A stretch of DNA of 7,560 bases from Mycoplasmataceae bacterium (GCA_020024735.1 JAHHTI010000050.1:1-7560), one strand, 5' to 3'. Counted from the stretch's first letter, positions 1 through 6,817 are shown. Translations and numbers: made by a program. The notes: generated by a model from the letters alone, not told the origin.

Positions 1-2
1 AA

Positions 3-53
3 GGTCGTCACCTCCGGCATCGCATGAAATACGAATAGTCGGAAGTGGCGACC
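3..53. repeat. Stem-loop 1, long imperfect inverted repeat
   Basis: Bases 3-18 pair with 38-53. Of 16 positions, 13 are Watson-Crick, two are G-T wobbles (8 with 48, 17 with 39) and one is a C-A mismatch (12 with 44). The loop is 19 nt (19-37). Neither strand has a T-run after it, so it does not look like a simple terminator. It is the first of three evenly spread hairpins in the left flank. Confidence 0.6.
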
Positions 54-92
54 AACACTTGTTTATTAGTTTACTAAGAAATTCGATTGTTC

Positions 93-123
93 TACTGAGC
101 GCAAGCGAAGCCTGCGCTCGGTA
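93..123. repeat. Stem-loop 2, 11-bp GC-rich hairpin
   Basis: TACTGAGCGCA at 93-103 pairs with TGCGCTCGGTA at 113-123, with a single T-G wobble and a 9-nt loop (104-112). This is the tightest hairpin in the window. No T-run follows, which argues against an intrinsic terminator. A role as a protein-binding or RNA-structural site in element backbone is possible but unproven. Confidence 0.65.
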
Positions 124-165
124 AGATAATCGTGCAAGTTATCGTTTGCAGACAAATCCTCCATC

Positions 166-236
166 CTCATTGCCATAGTGAAAATCAGCAGAGTGGAGCG
201 CAGTGTAGCCCTACTGGTTTCCTCTATGGTAATGGG
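166..236. repeat. Stem-loop 3, long two-part hairpin
   Basis: The outer stem pairs 166-178 with 224-236 over 13 positions. Two are G-T wobbles and the rest are Watson-Crick. After a 3 by 3 internal loop, an inner stem pairs 182-188 with 214-220 (7 bp, one wobble). The terminal loop is 25 nt and contains a second copy of GAGCGCA. Two stems in register make chance less likely. The element ends where base composition drops. Confidence 0.55.
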
Positions 237-272
237 AGTATATTGTAAAAATTACAGATTAATCTATTGAAA

Positions 273-300
273 CTATACAAAAGATAATGTCTTTATATAG
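273..300 (-). terminator. Probable terminator of the leftward restriction-modification operon
   Basis: The hairpin lies 14 nt beyond the endonuclease stop codon. CTATA (273-277) pairs with TATAG (296-300), and AAAGA (280-284) pairs with TCTTT (290-294), with a small internal loop and a 5-nt apex. The sequence after it on the minus strand is AT-rich but has no clean T-run. Position supports the call more than energy does. A perfect 10-nt palindrome AGATTAATCT follows at 256-265. Confidence 0.35.
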
Positions 301-314
301 AACCTAAAAGAAGT

Positions 315-1832
315 TTACTTATAATGACCAATACCATAGTTTTTAGCTACAAAGTCATTAACTGTATTTGTTATATTTGTTCCTAGTGAATTTTGAATTA
401 TTTCATACAAGGATTTATAAGACATCCAATCCGAATTATGCACAACTGACTGATATAAAAAATTTGAAAGAGAAGAAGCTGTTATCATAACATTTGAGCT
501 TCCCCTAATATCAGTCTCAACGGATGGTTTATAATATGGTGCCACAATAATGGTGTATTTCGCATTTATCTTTTCTCTGTGTAGTTGTAGACGTCCTGCA
601 TTAATTTGCCCTAATTTTGTTTGTGTTGACTTAGCTTCTATGGCGAATTTTTCATCAATTGTTAAATAAATACATTCAACATCAGTATTTCCAGCACCTC
701 CTATCGTATGAGCATCAACATCGTCAAATTCGTTAAAAGCATCTGCTAATATATCTTCAAATCTATAACAATCACCTTCTTCTTGATTCCTAGAATATTT
801 CTTAATATTCTTTGTTATCTCAAGCATAATTTCTATTCTATCTTTTCTTATTCCTAGTTCAGATAATAATTCTTTAGGGTAAAAATTATAAAGATGTAAA
901 ATATAATCTGAGTTACCTAATGTGTTTAAAAGTTCATGAGGCTTCTCAGTGAAAGGATAAGCATTCAATAACTTTTCAATTAGACTGTACATACTTTTAT
1001 TTAATTTTATACAATCAGTTTTGTACATCCTCAAACCTGTAGGTTTATGTTTGCTTAATTCTTCTTCAGTCAAAAAATCAGGAATTTCTTTACGGCCAAA
1101 ACCTCCTTGACGTAATGTCCCAACTTTCATTCCTTCACATATAGATACAATACCAGCACTTTGAAGTTGTCCAAATAAGTATGTAGTTTCGTGTAAACAA
1201 TTAGCTAAAGTATCTTGTATGGATAACCTTTCTTTAAACAATTCATATTTGTCAAAAGGATTCATGGATCTAAATTGAATAATTTCATTGACAAGATCTT
1301 CATAGCCAATATCATCAATTTGTTTTAGCCAAAATACATGATAGAAAACTTCGTCTTGGTAAAGTTCATAGTTTAATCTTGGCTCTAATAAAAGTTTGTA
1401 AATAATCCTTATTGGATAAATATTAAAAGAAGGATTCATCCTATTGAAAGGATGATTAAATGGCATCCCAAATAACATAGTCGCAAAAATCTTTGCGACC
1501 CATTCTTTGTTGTTTAAATTATCCAAAAGTAAATTACCCAAAGGGCTAAAAACTATTTCTTTACTTTTTGATTTCTCATTTCTATAGGCAAACATAAAAT
1601 ACACAATTTGGCATATTTTAAAATTTGTAGTGTCTATACTCGGTCTTCCATATTTAGGCTGATAGATATTCAAATCTTTCATGATTTGATTAATCTTCAT
1701 GATTGTTTCATCGTCCACTTTAGCCTTTAACTTCCTAACAAGATCAGCATACTGGACTATAAGATTGAAACTATTTACATATTTCATTACAGTCCATTTC
1801 GATTTTTTATTAGATTTGTCTAATATATTCAT
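315..1832 (-). CDS. Type II (probably Type IIS-like) restriction endonuclease with C-terminal PD-(D/E)XK domain
   Basis: A 505-residue protein predicted to cut DNA left unmethylated by the two methyltransferases encoded just upstream. The C-terminal third looks like a PD-(D/E)XK nuclease: a helix with Glu359 in RFEDILADAF, Asp384 in the strand after a GGAGNTD turn, and Glu399-x-Lys401 in FAIEAKST. A helix containing QLHRE (416-420) and the strand YTIIVAPY follow. Residues 1 to about 330 are largely helical and contain FSPLGNLLL (95-103), which resembles the helix-turn-helix recognition parts of FokI- or AlwI-type enzymes. The size and the recognition-then-cleavage order fit a Type IIS enzyme. 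The start lies 5 nt after the preceding stop, so the gene is co-transcribed and probably translationally coupled. It comes last in the operon, after both methyltransferases. I cannot name a prototype or target site. Confidence 0.8.
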   Translation of the reverse strand: MNILDKSNKKSKWTVMKYVNSFNLIVQYADLVRKLKAKVDDETIMKINQIMKDLNIYQPKYGRPSIDTTNFKICQIVYFMFAYRNEKSKSKEIVFSPLGNLLLDNLNNKEWVAKIFATMLFGMPFNHPFNRMNPSFNIYPIRIIYKLLLEPRLNYELYQDEVFYHVFWLKQIDDIGYEDLVNEIIQFRSMNPFDKYELFKERLSIQDTLANCLHETTYLFGQLQSAGIVSICEGMKVGTLRQGGFGRKEIPDFLTEEELSKHKPTGLRMYKTDCIKLNKSMYSLIEKLLNAYPFTEKPHELLNTLGNSDYILHLYNFYPKELLSELGIRKDRIEIMLEITKNIKKYSRNQEEGDCYRFEDILADAFNEFDDVDAHTIGGAGNTDVECIYLTIDEKFAIEAKSTQTKLGQINAGRLQLHREKINAKYTIIVAPYYKPSVETDIRGSSNVMITASSLSNFLYQSVVHNSDWMSYKSLYEIIQNSLGTNITNTVNDFVAKNYGIGHYK

Positions 1833-1837
1833 AGATA

Positions 1838-2908
1838 TTACTTTTTACTGTTTAACTTTAATGTAGATAATACTTGATATAACAGTTTTGGAGGAATAGC
1901 TTCACCAATCAAAGTTCTTACTGTACTTTCCTTATAGTGTTCTGGTAAATCCCAGTTTTGTGGTAAAGAAGATACGATTAAAAGTTCAAGCATTGTTAAC
2001 ACACGTGCATCGCTATAAGTACCATTTGGTAATAAACGGCCAGGATGAACATTATTATGGCCACTTATCATTCCGCTATTTGTTGTAACAGCAGCACACG
2101 GCATGTCCCATCGCATTCTGTTATACGTATTATGAAAACCACTAACTTTTTGACCATTTGCTTTCTTAGGATAATATATTTCATTTTTCATCGCACTACA
2201 TCCTTCTGGAGTATGTGACATCACTTCAACATGCATATCGCTATGTTTTAAAGCATAATGATATTTTATTGAAGATTTTTCCCCGTTCTTTAATGAGGGT
2301 AGCCACCCAATAGCTTCCCTAAGACTTATTTCCTTTTGGGGAGTAGGTAACACCCAAGTGTAATTCTTTTTATGCAATATGACAATAGATCTTGGACGAG
2401 ATTGTGGAACACCATAATCTTTTGCATTCAGAATCATAGTTTCTATTTGGTATTGATCTGAATACTTTATTTTTAAAATATCTTCAATTGTTAAAAACTT
2501 CCCTTTATATGGAAAAAACAATTTTAAAAACTTTGGTACATTTTCTATAACAATAACATCCAAGTATAGATTATCAATGACTTTTAATACATAGAAAATT
2601 AAGTAATTACGTTCATCTTCAACATAATCTTTTTTTCCTAAACTACTCATGCCTTGACAAGGTGGGGTAGCTAAAAGAAACTTAGGATTTATTTTTTTTG
2701 CCTTATTAATATATTCATTATACACTTCATCAGACATAATATTACCTATAATCATATCTACATTTGGATAGAAATGACTATAATAAGCAGCTCTTTCAGG
2801 TATTAATTCATTAGCTAGAGTTATTTCAATATTTAATTTTTTTAAGTATGTTTCTGCTATACCTGCACTTGAAAACATTGAAATTCCTTTCATTACTTTT
2901 TGTTGCAT
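1838..2908 (-). CDS. DNA (cytosine-5-)-methyltransferase, second of two
   Basis: A 356-residue C5-cytosine methyltransferase that transfers a methyl group from S-adenosylmethionine to cytosine in the system's target. Visible motifs are I (MFSSAGIAE, 11-19), IV (TPPCQG with catalytic Cys84), VI (IENV, 121-124), VIII (QSRPR, 169-173), IX (RVLTMLELL, 302-310) and X (IGEAIPP, 334-340). The target-recognition part lies between VIII and IX. Length is typical of a compact C5 enzyme. It is homologous end to end with the upstream methyltransferase. In motif IX the usual RE pair reads LE. The first ATG (2908) has AAAGGA close upstream and overlaps the previous gene by 16 nt. Met6 (2893) sits in a TAATG stop-start junction and aligns with Met1 of the paralog, so the true product may be 351 residues. 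Two m5C enzymes suggest one per strand of an asymmetric site. Confidence 0.93.
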   Translation of the reverse strand: MQQKVMKGISMFSSAGIAETYLKKLNIEITLANELIPERAAYYSHFYPNVDMIIGNIMSDEVYNEYINKAKKINPKFLLATPPCQGMSSLGKKDYVEDERNYLIFYVLKVIDNLYLDVIVIENVPKFLKLFFPYKGKFLTIEDILKIKYSDQYQIETMILNAKDYGVPQSRPRSIVILHKKNYTWVLPTPQKEISLREAIGWLPSLKNGEKSSIKYHYALKHSDMHVEVMSHTPEGCSAMKNEIYYPKKANGQKVSGFHNTYNRMRWDMPCAAVTTNSGMISGHNNVHPGRLLPNGTYSDARVLTMLELLIVSSLPQNWDLPEHYKESTVRTLIGEAIPPKLLYQVLSTLKLNSKK

Positions 2909-3963
2909 ATTCCTTTCATTATTTTTTTTACCATTAGAGAAGGTATTCCTTCACCTATAAATTGCCTAAGCGCTGTATCACTTATATTATTAGGCAAATC
3001 TAAATCTGGAGGTAATGACATAACAATTAATAATTCTCTTAATGTTAAAACTCTTGCATCACTCCATAATCCGTCACCCAAATAACGACCAGGATGAACT
3101 TTGTCTTGAGAAGACATGATTTCATTTCTCATTGTTACAGTAGGGGATGGTGAATCCCATACCATACGTTTATAACAATTGGGATAACTTTTTATTCTTT
3201 CTCCATTTTCTTTTACAGGATAAAAAACTTTATTTGTGACTGCAGAAGCACCTTCTGGTGTGTGTCTTAACCATTCTATTTGATTTTTAGGATGATTACG
3301 TGCCCAATGATTTTTTATTCCACTATCTTGTCCTGGTTCTAATGAAGGTAAATCTCCAATAGCATCTCTAAGGGTTATTTTTTTTTCTGATGGTTGTGGA
3401 TCATCCCAATGTAATCCTTTTTTAAACAATCTTATAAAACACCTTTCTCGATTTTGTGGAATACCAAAATCAGCACAATTAAAAATATCAATTTTTATAT
3501 TATAATTGTCACCATATTTTAAGAGTAAAATTTGTTCTAAAGGTAAATATTCTCCATTGAAAGGAATAAATACTTTTAATATACGAGAAACATTTTCAAA
3601 TAAGATATATGAAGGAGAAACAGCATCAATGATCTTAAAAGATTCCAATATCAAATAGTTTCGCTCATCTTCTTGTGTTAGTAAAGAAGTATAACTTCGA
3701 TTTTTACCAGCACTACTTAAGCCTTGGCATGGTGGTGTTGAAATAACTAAATCAATTTTATTACTTCCTATACTATTAATTATTGTACGTTTTGTATCAT
3801 TATCCCTAATATCTCCACAAATAGTTTTTGAATTGGGGTAAAAAAAATTATGTACATTACATCGCTTCTCATCAATGTCTGAAGCAACAACAACATCTAT
3901 ACCTAAATCCTTTAAATAATATTCAGCTATTCCAATACATGAAAATAAAGAAATTGCTTTCAT
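2893..3963 (-). CDS. DNA (cytosine-5-)-methyltransferase, first of two
   Basis: A 356-residue C5-cytosine methyltransferase predicted to protect host DNA from the linked endonuclease. Motif I is LFSCIGIAE (6-14). Motif IV is TPPCQG with catalytic Cys79. Motif VI is FENV (122-125), motif VIII is QNRER (170-174), motif IX is RVLTLRELLIV (304-314) and motif X is FIGEGIP (335-341). The region between VIII and IX, which should read the target, contains LRDAIGDLPSL, HTPEGASAV, TVTMRN and VHPGR blocks. Most of these recur in the downstream paralog. The start at 3963 begins directly with the motif I strand and lies 24 nt after the regulator stop. No Shine-Dalgarno is evident, as is common in Bacteroidetes. 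All catalytic motifs are intact, so it is expected to be active. The exact site cannot be read from sequence. Confidence 0.94.
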   Translation of the reverse strand: MKAISLFSCIGIAEYYLKDLGIDVVVASDIDEKRCNVHNFFYPNSKTICGDIRDNDTKRTIINSIGSNKIDLVISTPPCQGLSSAGKNRSYTSLLTQEDERNYLILESFKIIDAVSPSYILFENVSRILKVFIPFNGEYLPLEQILLLKYGDNYNIKIDIFNCADFGIPQNRERCFIRLFKKGLHWDDPQPSEKKITLRDAIGDLPSLEPGQDSGIKNHWARNHPKNQIEWLRHTPEGASAVTNKVFYPVKENGERIKSYPNCYKRMVWDSPSPTVTMRNEIMSSQDKVHPGRYLGDGLWSDARVLTLRELLIVMSLPPDLDLPNNISDTALRQFIGEGIPSLMVKKIMKGICNKK

Positions 3964-3987
3964 TTGTAAAAATACTATAGAATTAAA

Positions 3988-4188
3988 TTATTTTGATGGA
4001 GTAAGTAAATCTCTTCTATCTACATTAAGTAAATGGGCAATCTTGTCTAATGTTTGTAAATCAGGCTGTATTGTATTGCTACACCACTTACTTATAGTGC
4101 TATTAGATTTTCCTAATTCTTGAGCAAGCCACTTACCGGTTTTTTCTTGTTCTGCTAATACAGCTTTTAGTCTATTTAATTTTGTCAT
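3988..4188 (-). CDS. Small XRE/Cro-type helix-turn-helix regulator, likely controller of the R-M operon
   Basis: I take the ATG at 4188, giving 66 residues. An in-frame ATG at 4260 would add 24 residues, but that extension is aromatic and hydrophobic, unlike the family. It would also read through the promoter-like TATATTTG at 4216-4223. The protein is a single HTH_XRE domain. Helices 2 and 3 lie around GKWLAQELGKSNSTISKW (residues 18-35), followed by the family's QPDLQTLDKIAHLLNV segment. It should bind DNA as a dimer. As first gene of the operon, 24 nt before the first methyltransferase, it resembles the C (controller) proteins of Type II R-M systems, which time methyltransferase and nuclease expression. 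Autoregulation through the inverted repeat at 4200-4221 is a reasonable inference. Confidence 0.85.
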   Translation of the reverse strand: MTKLNRLKAVLAEQEKTGKWLAQELGKSNSTISKWCSNTIQPDLQTLDKIAHLLNVDRRDLLTPSK

Positions 4189-4199
4189 GATATACCAAT

Positions 4200-4221
4200 T
4201 ATTTGAAATAGAATGCAAATA
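4200..4221. promoter_or_regulatory. Candidate operator for the XRE regulator
   Basis: TATTTG (4200-4205) and CAAATA (4216-4221) form a 6-bp inverted repeat with a 10-nt spacer. It overlaps the candidate -7 element at 4216-4223 and lies between it and the regulator start. A dimeric repressor bound here would block the promoter. AT-rich repeats this short can arise by chance, so the call depends on location. Confidence 0.3.
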
Positions 4222-4223
4222 TA
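4216..4223 (-). promoter_or_regulatory. Candidate Bacteroides-type -7 promoter element for the R-M operon
   Basis: TATATTTG on the minus strand matches the TAnnTTTG consensus at every fixed position and lies 27 nt before the regulator ATG at 4188, leaving a short leader. I see no clear -33 TTTG upstream, so the promoter would be weak or activator-dependent. Its position favours the 4188 start over 4260. Confidence 0.4.
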
Positions 4224-4296
4224 TAAAGATTCGAGGAAATACGATGCTTATATATGTCATTGATTGAAAATGATATTTAAATTTGATTATAGGTAT

Positions 4297-4320
4297 GCAT
4301 GATGATATAATTGTTCATGC
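4297..4320. promoter_or_regulatory. Candidate operator, GCATGA-N12-TCATGC
   Basis: A perfect 6-bp inverted repeat with a 12-nt spacer in the middle of the divergent region, upstream of the candidate rightward promoter. It has more G and C than the surrounding sequence. It could be a site for the XRE protein or for another regulator. Confidence 0.3.
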
Positions 4321-4344
4321 GTTCGTTCTCTAATAAAAAACTTG

Positions 4345-4372
4345 TTTGACTTATTTAATTTCGTTATTTTTG
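4345..4372 (+). promoter_or_regulatory. Candidate promoter of the PHP-ATPase operon
   Basis: TATTTTTG (4365-4372) fits TAnnTTTG, with TTTG at 4345-4348 as a -33-like element. The 16-nt spacing is shorter than usual for Bacteroides promoters. The leader would be about 130 nt. A weaker alternative (AAACTTTG, 4475-4482) lies just before the gene. Confidence 0.35.
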
Positions 4373-4509
4373 TATCTTTCATGATTTTATTATATTTAAC
4401 TATGAATTAGTCATTTAAAAATTCTTATTTACTTAGATGTTTTTAATTGCTATTATTGTTTACTTTCTTATTGAAAACTTTGAGCTTTATTAATGAGAAC
4501 TAATAATTT

Positions 4510-6816
4510 ATGCTTATGGAACCAATTTATTTAGATTTACATATACATACATCTAAAGATGCAAATAATCCTAATCAAGATTATGATGTAGCAGAACTCG
4601 TAAAAAATATCAAAGGCTATAATGGAAATTCTGAGATTTTAATTTCCTTTACAGATCATAACATGATAAATAAATCTGCATATATGAAGGCTATGGCTTT
4701 AAATGTTAATTTGATACTTGGTGCCGAACTTCATATAAAACTTCATTCAGATGTAAAATCGTATCATTGTCATATATTTTTCAATTCCAAAATAACAGAA
4801 GAAAATATTGATGGTTTAAATTCTATTTTGAATAAATTATATCCTGAAAAATTGCCTAATAGAGATGATGAGAGTATTCCGGATATACAAGATATTATAA
4901 ATAGTTTTGATGGATATGATTTTATGTTGCTACCGCATGGAGCACAAGCTCATGGTGCATTCCATTACTCCTTACACGATGGAGAAAAGGTTGATAATGC
5001 AATTAATAGAAGTATATATTATAACCAATTTGATGGATTTACAGCAAGAAGCAATAACGGACTCGAGAAAACTCAACATTATTTTCAAAAACTTGGAATA
5101 TGTGATTTCGTAAATTTAATTACATGCTCAGATAATTATAACCCTCAAAAATATCCTGAGCCTAATTCTCATGAATCAGGAAATTTTATTCCTACATGGA
5201 TGTTTGCCGAACCGTCTTTTGATGGTTTAAGATTATCTTTGTCGGAGTCTACACGCTTAATATATCAGTATGAAAAACCTATTAAGAAATCAGAATTTAT
5301 AACTTCCGTTAAATTACTAAACGAAAATATTGATATAGATGTAAGTCTTACAGAAGGACTAAACGTGGTGATAGGTAGTTCTTCATCAGGAAAAACTCTC
5401 TTTGTGGATTCTATTGTTCGCACTATTGCCCAAGACTTTGAGGGTACCAAGTATGAGAAATATGGAGTAGAAAGAATGAAGATTGTAAATCCTTCAGGAA
5501 TGCATCCTTATTATATATCTCAGAATTTCATTTCTGAAAATATCAACAATAGTAAAGAAAGATCTATTGACAAAATAGAAATTCTTAAAAATATATTTCC
5601 AGGTGATGAGATTATTAACAAGCAGATTACAGGAGTACTTAATAGTCTTAATTTATATTTGACTGATTTTTTTCAATGTGTTGATACAATTGAAAAAACA
5701 AAAAGACTTCTAAATGCAATTCCTCATCCTGGGAAACTAACTGTTAATGGTACAATCAAGAAAAATATATATCTTCCATTATTGCCTCAAAAAGAAGAAA
5801 CCAACCTTGTTATATATGACAAAGTGCAATTTGAAGAAGACATGATGTCTCTAAAAAGAATTAAATCTTTTCTAAGTAATAATCCATTTACTAAAAATTT
5901 AGATAATGAATTGAGTTTAATTTTACAGGAACTCAAAGAGGCTAAAAAAGCATATTCATTGTATAAAAAGGTAAATCAGATTATCTTAGATAGTAAAAGT
6001 GTATATGACAATGAATTGCAAAAAATACAGGGACTTAATCAAGATAGAGTGGAAAATAGTGAAAGATTGTTAGAGAATATCAATACATATATAAGAGCTA
6101 TAAAAAAGTTCGATGAACTTAAAAAAACTATTTCTGATATTAATTGCACGTATCATACTAATTGTGTAGAATCAATGGGACATACATTATCAATTAGCAA
6201 TAATTTTAAGTTTGATCTTGATGTAATGTTAGAATGTCTAAATAGATACTTAAAGCCCAATTTTTCAACTTTAAAGGATATAACACCAGACAAACTTTCA
6301 AGCATAAACTTCAAAGAAAGACCAAAAGTGGAGTCTTATCAAGATTTAGCGCAAAAAATCTATATTTACTTATGTGAAAAGAATACTAAATCTTATCATA
6401 TTAAATCAAAAAACAATGAAGATTTTCATAGTTTAAGCCCAGGATGGAAAACTGCCATTTTGTTAGATCTTATTTTAGGCTATAAAGATGATACCGCACC
6501 TATAATAATTGATCAACCTGAAGATAATTTAGCTGTAAAATATATAAATGAGGATTTGGTTAAAACTATTAAGCAAGTAAAAGATAGAAAACAAATTATA
6601 TTAGTTTCTCATAATGCTACTATCCCAATGATGGCTGATGCTCAAAATATTATTTACTGCAAAAATGTAAATGGTAAAATTATAATTCGGTCTGCATTAT
6701 TAGAGGGACAAATAGAAGATAATAAAGTTTTGGATATCATTGCTGAACAAACAGATGGAGGTAAGTCTTCCATTAAAAAAAGAGTCAAAAAGTATAATTT
6801 AAAAAAATACAACTAA
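4510..6816 (+). CDS. PHP phosphoesterase-ABC/SMC-type ATPase fusion (TrlF-like), putative defence effector
   Basis: A 768-residue cytosolic protein. Residues 1 to about 255 form a PHP domain, a metal-dependent phosphoesterase or nuclease fold: DLHIHT (9-14), FTDHN (47-51), GAELH (71-75), HCH (86-88), LPHGA (141-145) and CSD (206-208). The last motif reads SDNY where an SDxH pattern is usual. From about 265 an ABC/SMC-like ATPase begins. It has Walker A GSSSSGKT (289-296), Q-loop YISQ (335-338), signature LSPGW (642-646), Walker B IIIDQPEDNL (665-674) and H-loop VSHNATIP (699-706). A helical, coiled-coil-prone insertion separates the two ATPase halves. The SHNATIPMMADA block and domain order match proteins annotated as TrlF family ATPases. 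ATP-driven DNA or RNA sensing coupled to PHP cleavage is inference. Start ATG 4510 is followed by a second ATG at 4516. The next gene starts one base after the stop. Confidence 0.85.
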   Translation: MLMEPIYLDLHIHTSKDANNPNQDYDVAELVKNIKGYNGNSEILISFTDHNMINKSAYMKAMALNVNLILGAELHIKLHSDVKSYHCHIFFNSKITEENIDGLNSILNKLYPEKLPNRDDESIPDIQDIINSFDGYDFMLLPHGAQAHGAFHYSLHDGEKVDNAINRSIYYNQFDGFTARSNNGLEKTQHYFQKLGICDFVNLITCSDNYNPQKYPEPNSHESGNFIPTWMFAEPSFDGLRLSLSESTRLIYQYEKPIKKSEFITSVKLLNENIDIDVSLTEGLNVVIGSSSSGKTLFVDSIVRTIAQDFEGTKYEKYGVERMKIVNPSGMHPYYISQNFISENINNSKERSIDKIEILKNIFPGDEIINKQITGVLNSLNLYLTDFFQCVDTIEKTKRLLNAIPHPGKLTVNGTIKKNIYLPLLPQKEETNLVIYDKVQFEEDMMSLKRIKSFLSNNPFTKNLDNELSLILQELKEAKKAYSLYKKVNQIILDSKSVYDNELQKIQGLNQDRVENSERLLENINTYIRAIKKFDELKKTISDINCTYHTNCVESMGHTLSISNNFKFDLDVMLECLNRYLKPNFSTLKDITPDKLSSINFKERPKVESYQDLAQKIYIYLCEKNTKSYHIKSKNNEDFHSLSPGWKTAILLDLILGYKDDTAPIIIDQPEDNLAVKYINEDLVKTIKQVKDRKQIILVSHNATIPMMADAQNIIYCKNVNGKIIIRSALLEGQIEDNKVLDIIAEQTDGGKSSIKKRVKKYNLKKYN

Positions 6817-6817
6817 T

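Larger units (their letters stand above)
1..314. other. Structured, gene-free left flank, possibly mobile-element backbone
   Basis: No convincing gene lies here. Bases 1-240 are about 46% GC by manual count, clearly richer than the AT-rich island to the right, and the change is abrupt near position 240. The stretch carries three strong stem-loops at 3-53, 93-123 and 166-236 and a terminator-like hairpin at 273-300. The word GAGCGCA occurs at 97-103 and 196-202, with its complement at 113-119. A leftward frame is open from 251 to a stop at 66-68, with an ATG at 176, but nothing in it is recognisable. This could be backbone of a conjugative or mobilisable element (a transfer origin or a leader region); that reading is inference. 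Confidence 0.5.
4189..4509. promoter_or_regulatory. Divergent intergenic control region
   Basis: A 321-nt, very AT-rich gap between the leftward R-M operon and the rightward PHP-ATPase operon, with no gene seen on either strand. It holds a leftward TAnnTTTG match (4216-4223) overlapped by an inverted repeat (4200-4221). It also holds a separate inverted repeat (4297-4320) and a rightward TAnnTTTG match with an upstream TTTG (4345-4372). The XRE protein could regulate both directions from here. Confidence 0.55.

Noticed and set aside
66..176. 36-codon leftward frame with an ATG at 176
   Set aside because: It is short, unrecognised, and covers the 11-bp hairpin at 93-123. It is kept only as a possible gene tail under findings.
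2900..3085. Rightward open frame of 61 codons
   Set aside because: It lies antisense to the 3' part of the first methyltransferase, whose motif IX and X region explains the openness, and it has no recognisable features.
315..4188. Type I, III or BREX system
   Set aside because: There is no helicase, specificity subunit, N6-adenine DPPY motif or BREX-type gene; both modification genes are C5-cytosine methyltransferases.
4189..4260. 24-residue N-terminal extension of the XRE regulator
   Set aside because: It is unlike the family, runs through a promoter-like element and a candidate operator, and the ATG at 4188 starts the standard domain.
4907..5113. Rightward open frame of 68 codons
   Set aside because: It lies in another frame inside the PHP domain coding sequence, which carries clear motifs in its own frame.
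5265..5450. Leftward open frame of 61 codons
   Set aside because: It is antisense to the Walker A region of the PHP-ATPase and is a shadow of that frame.
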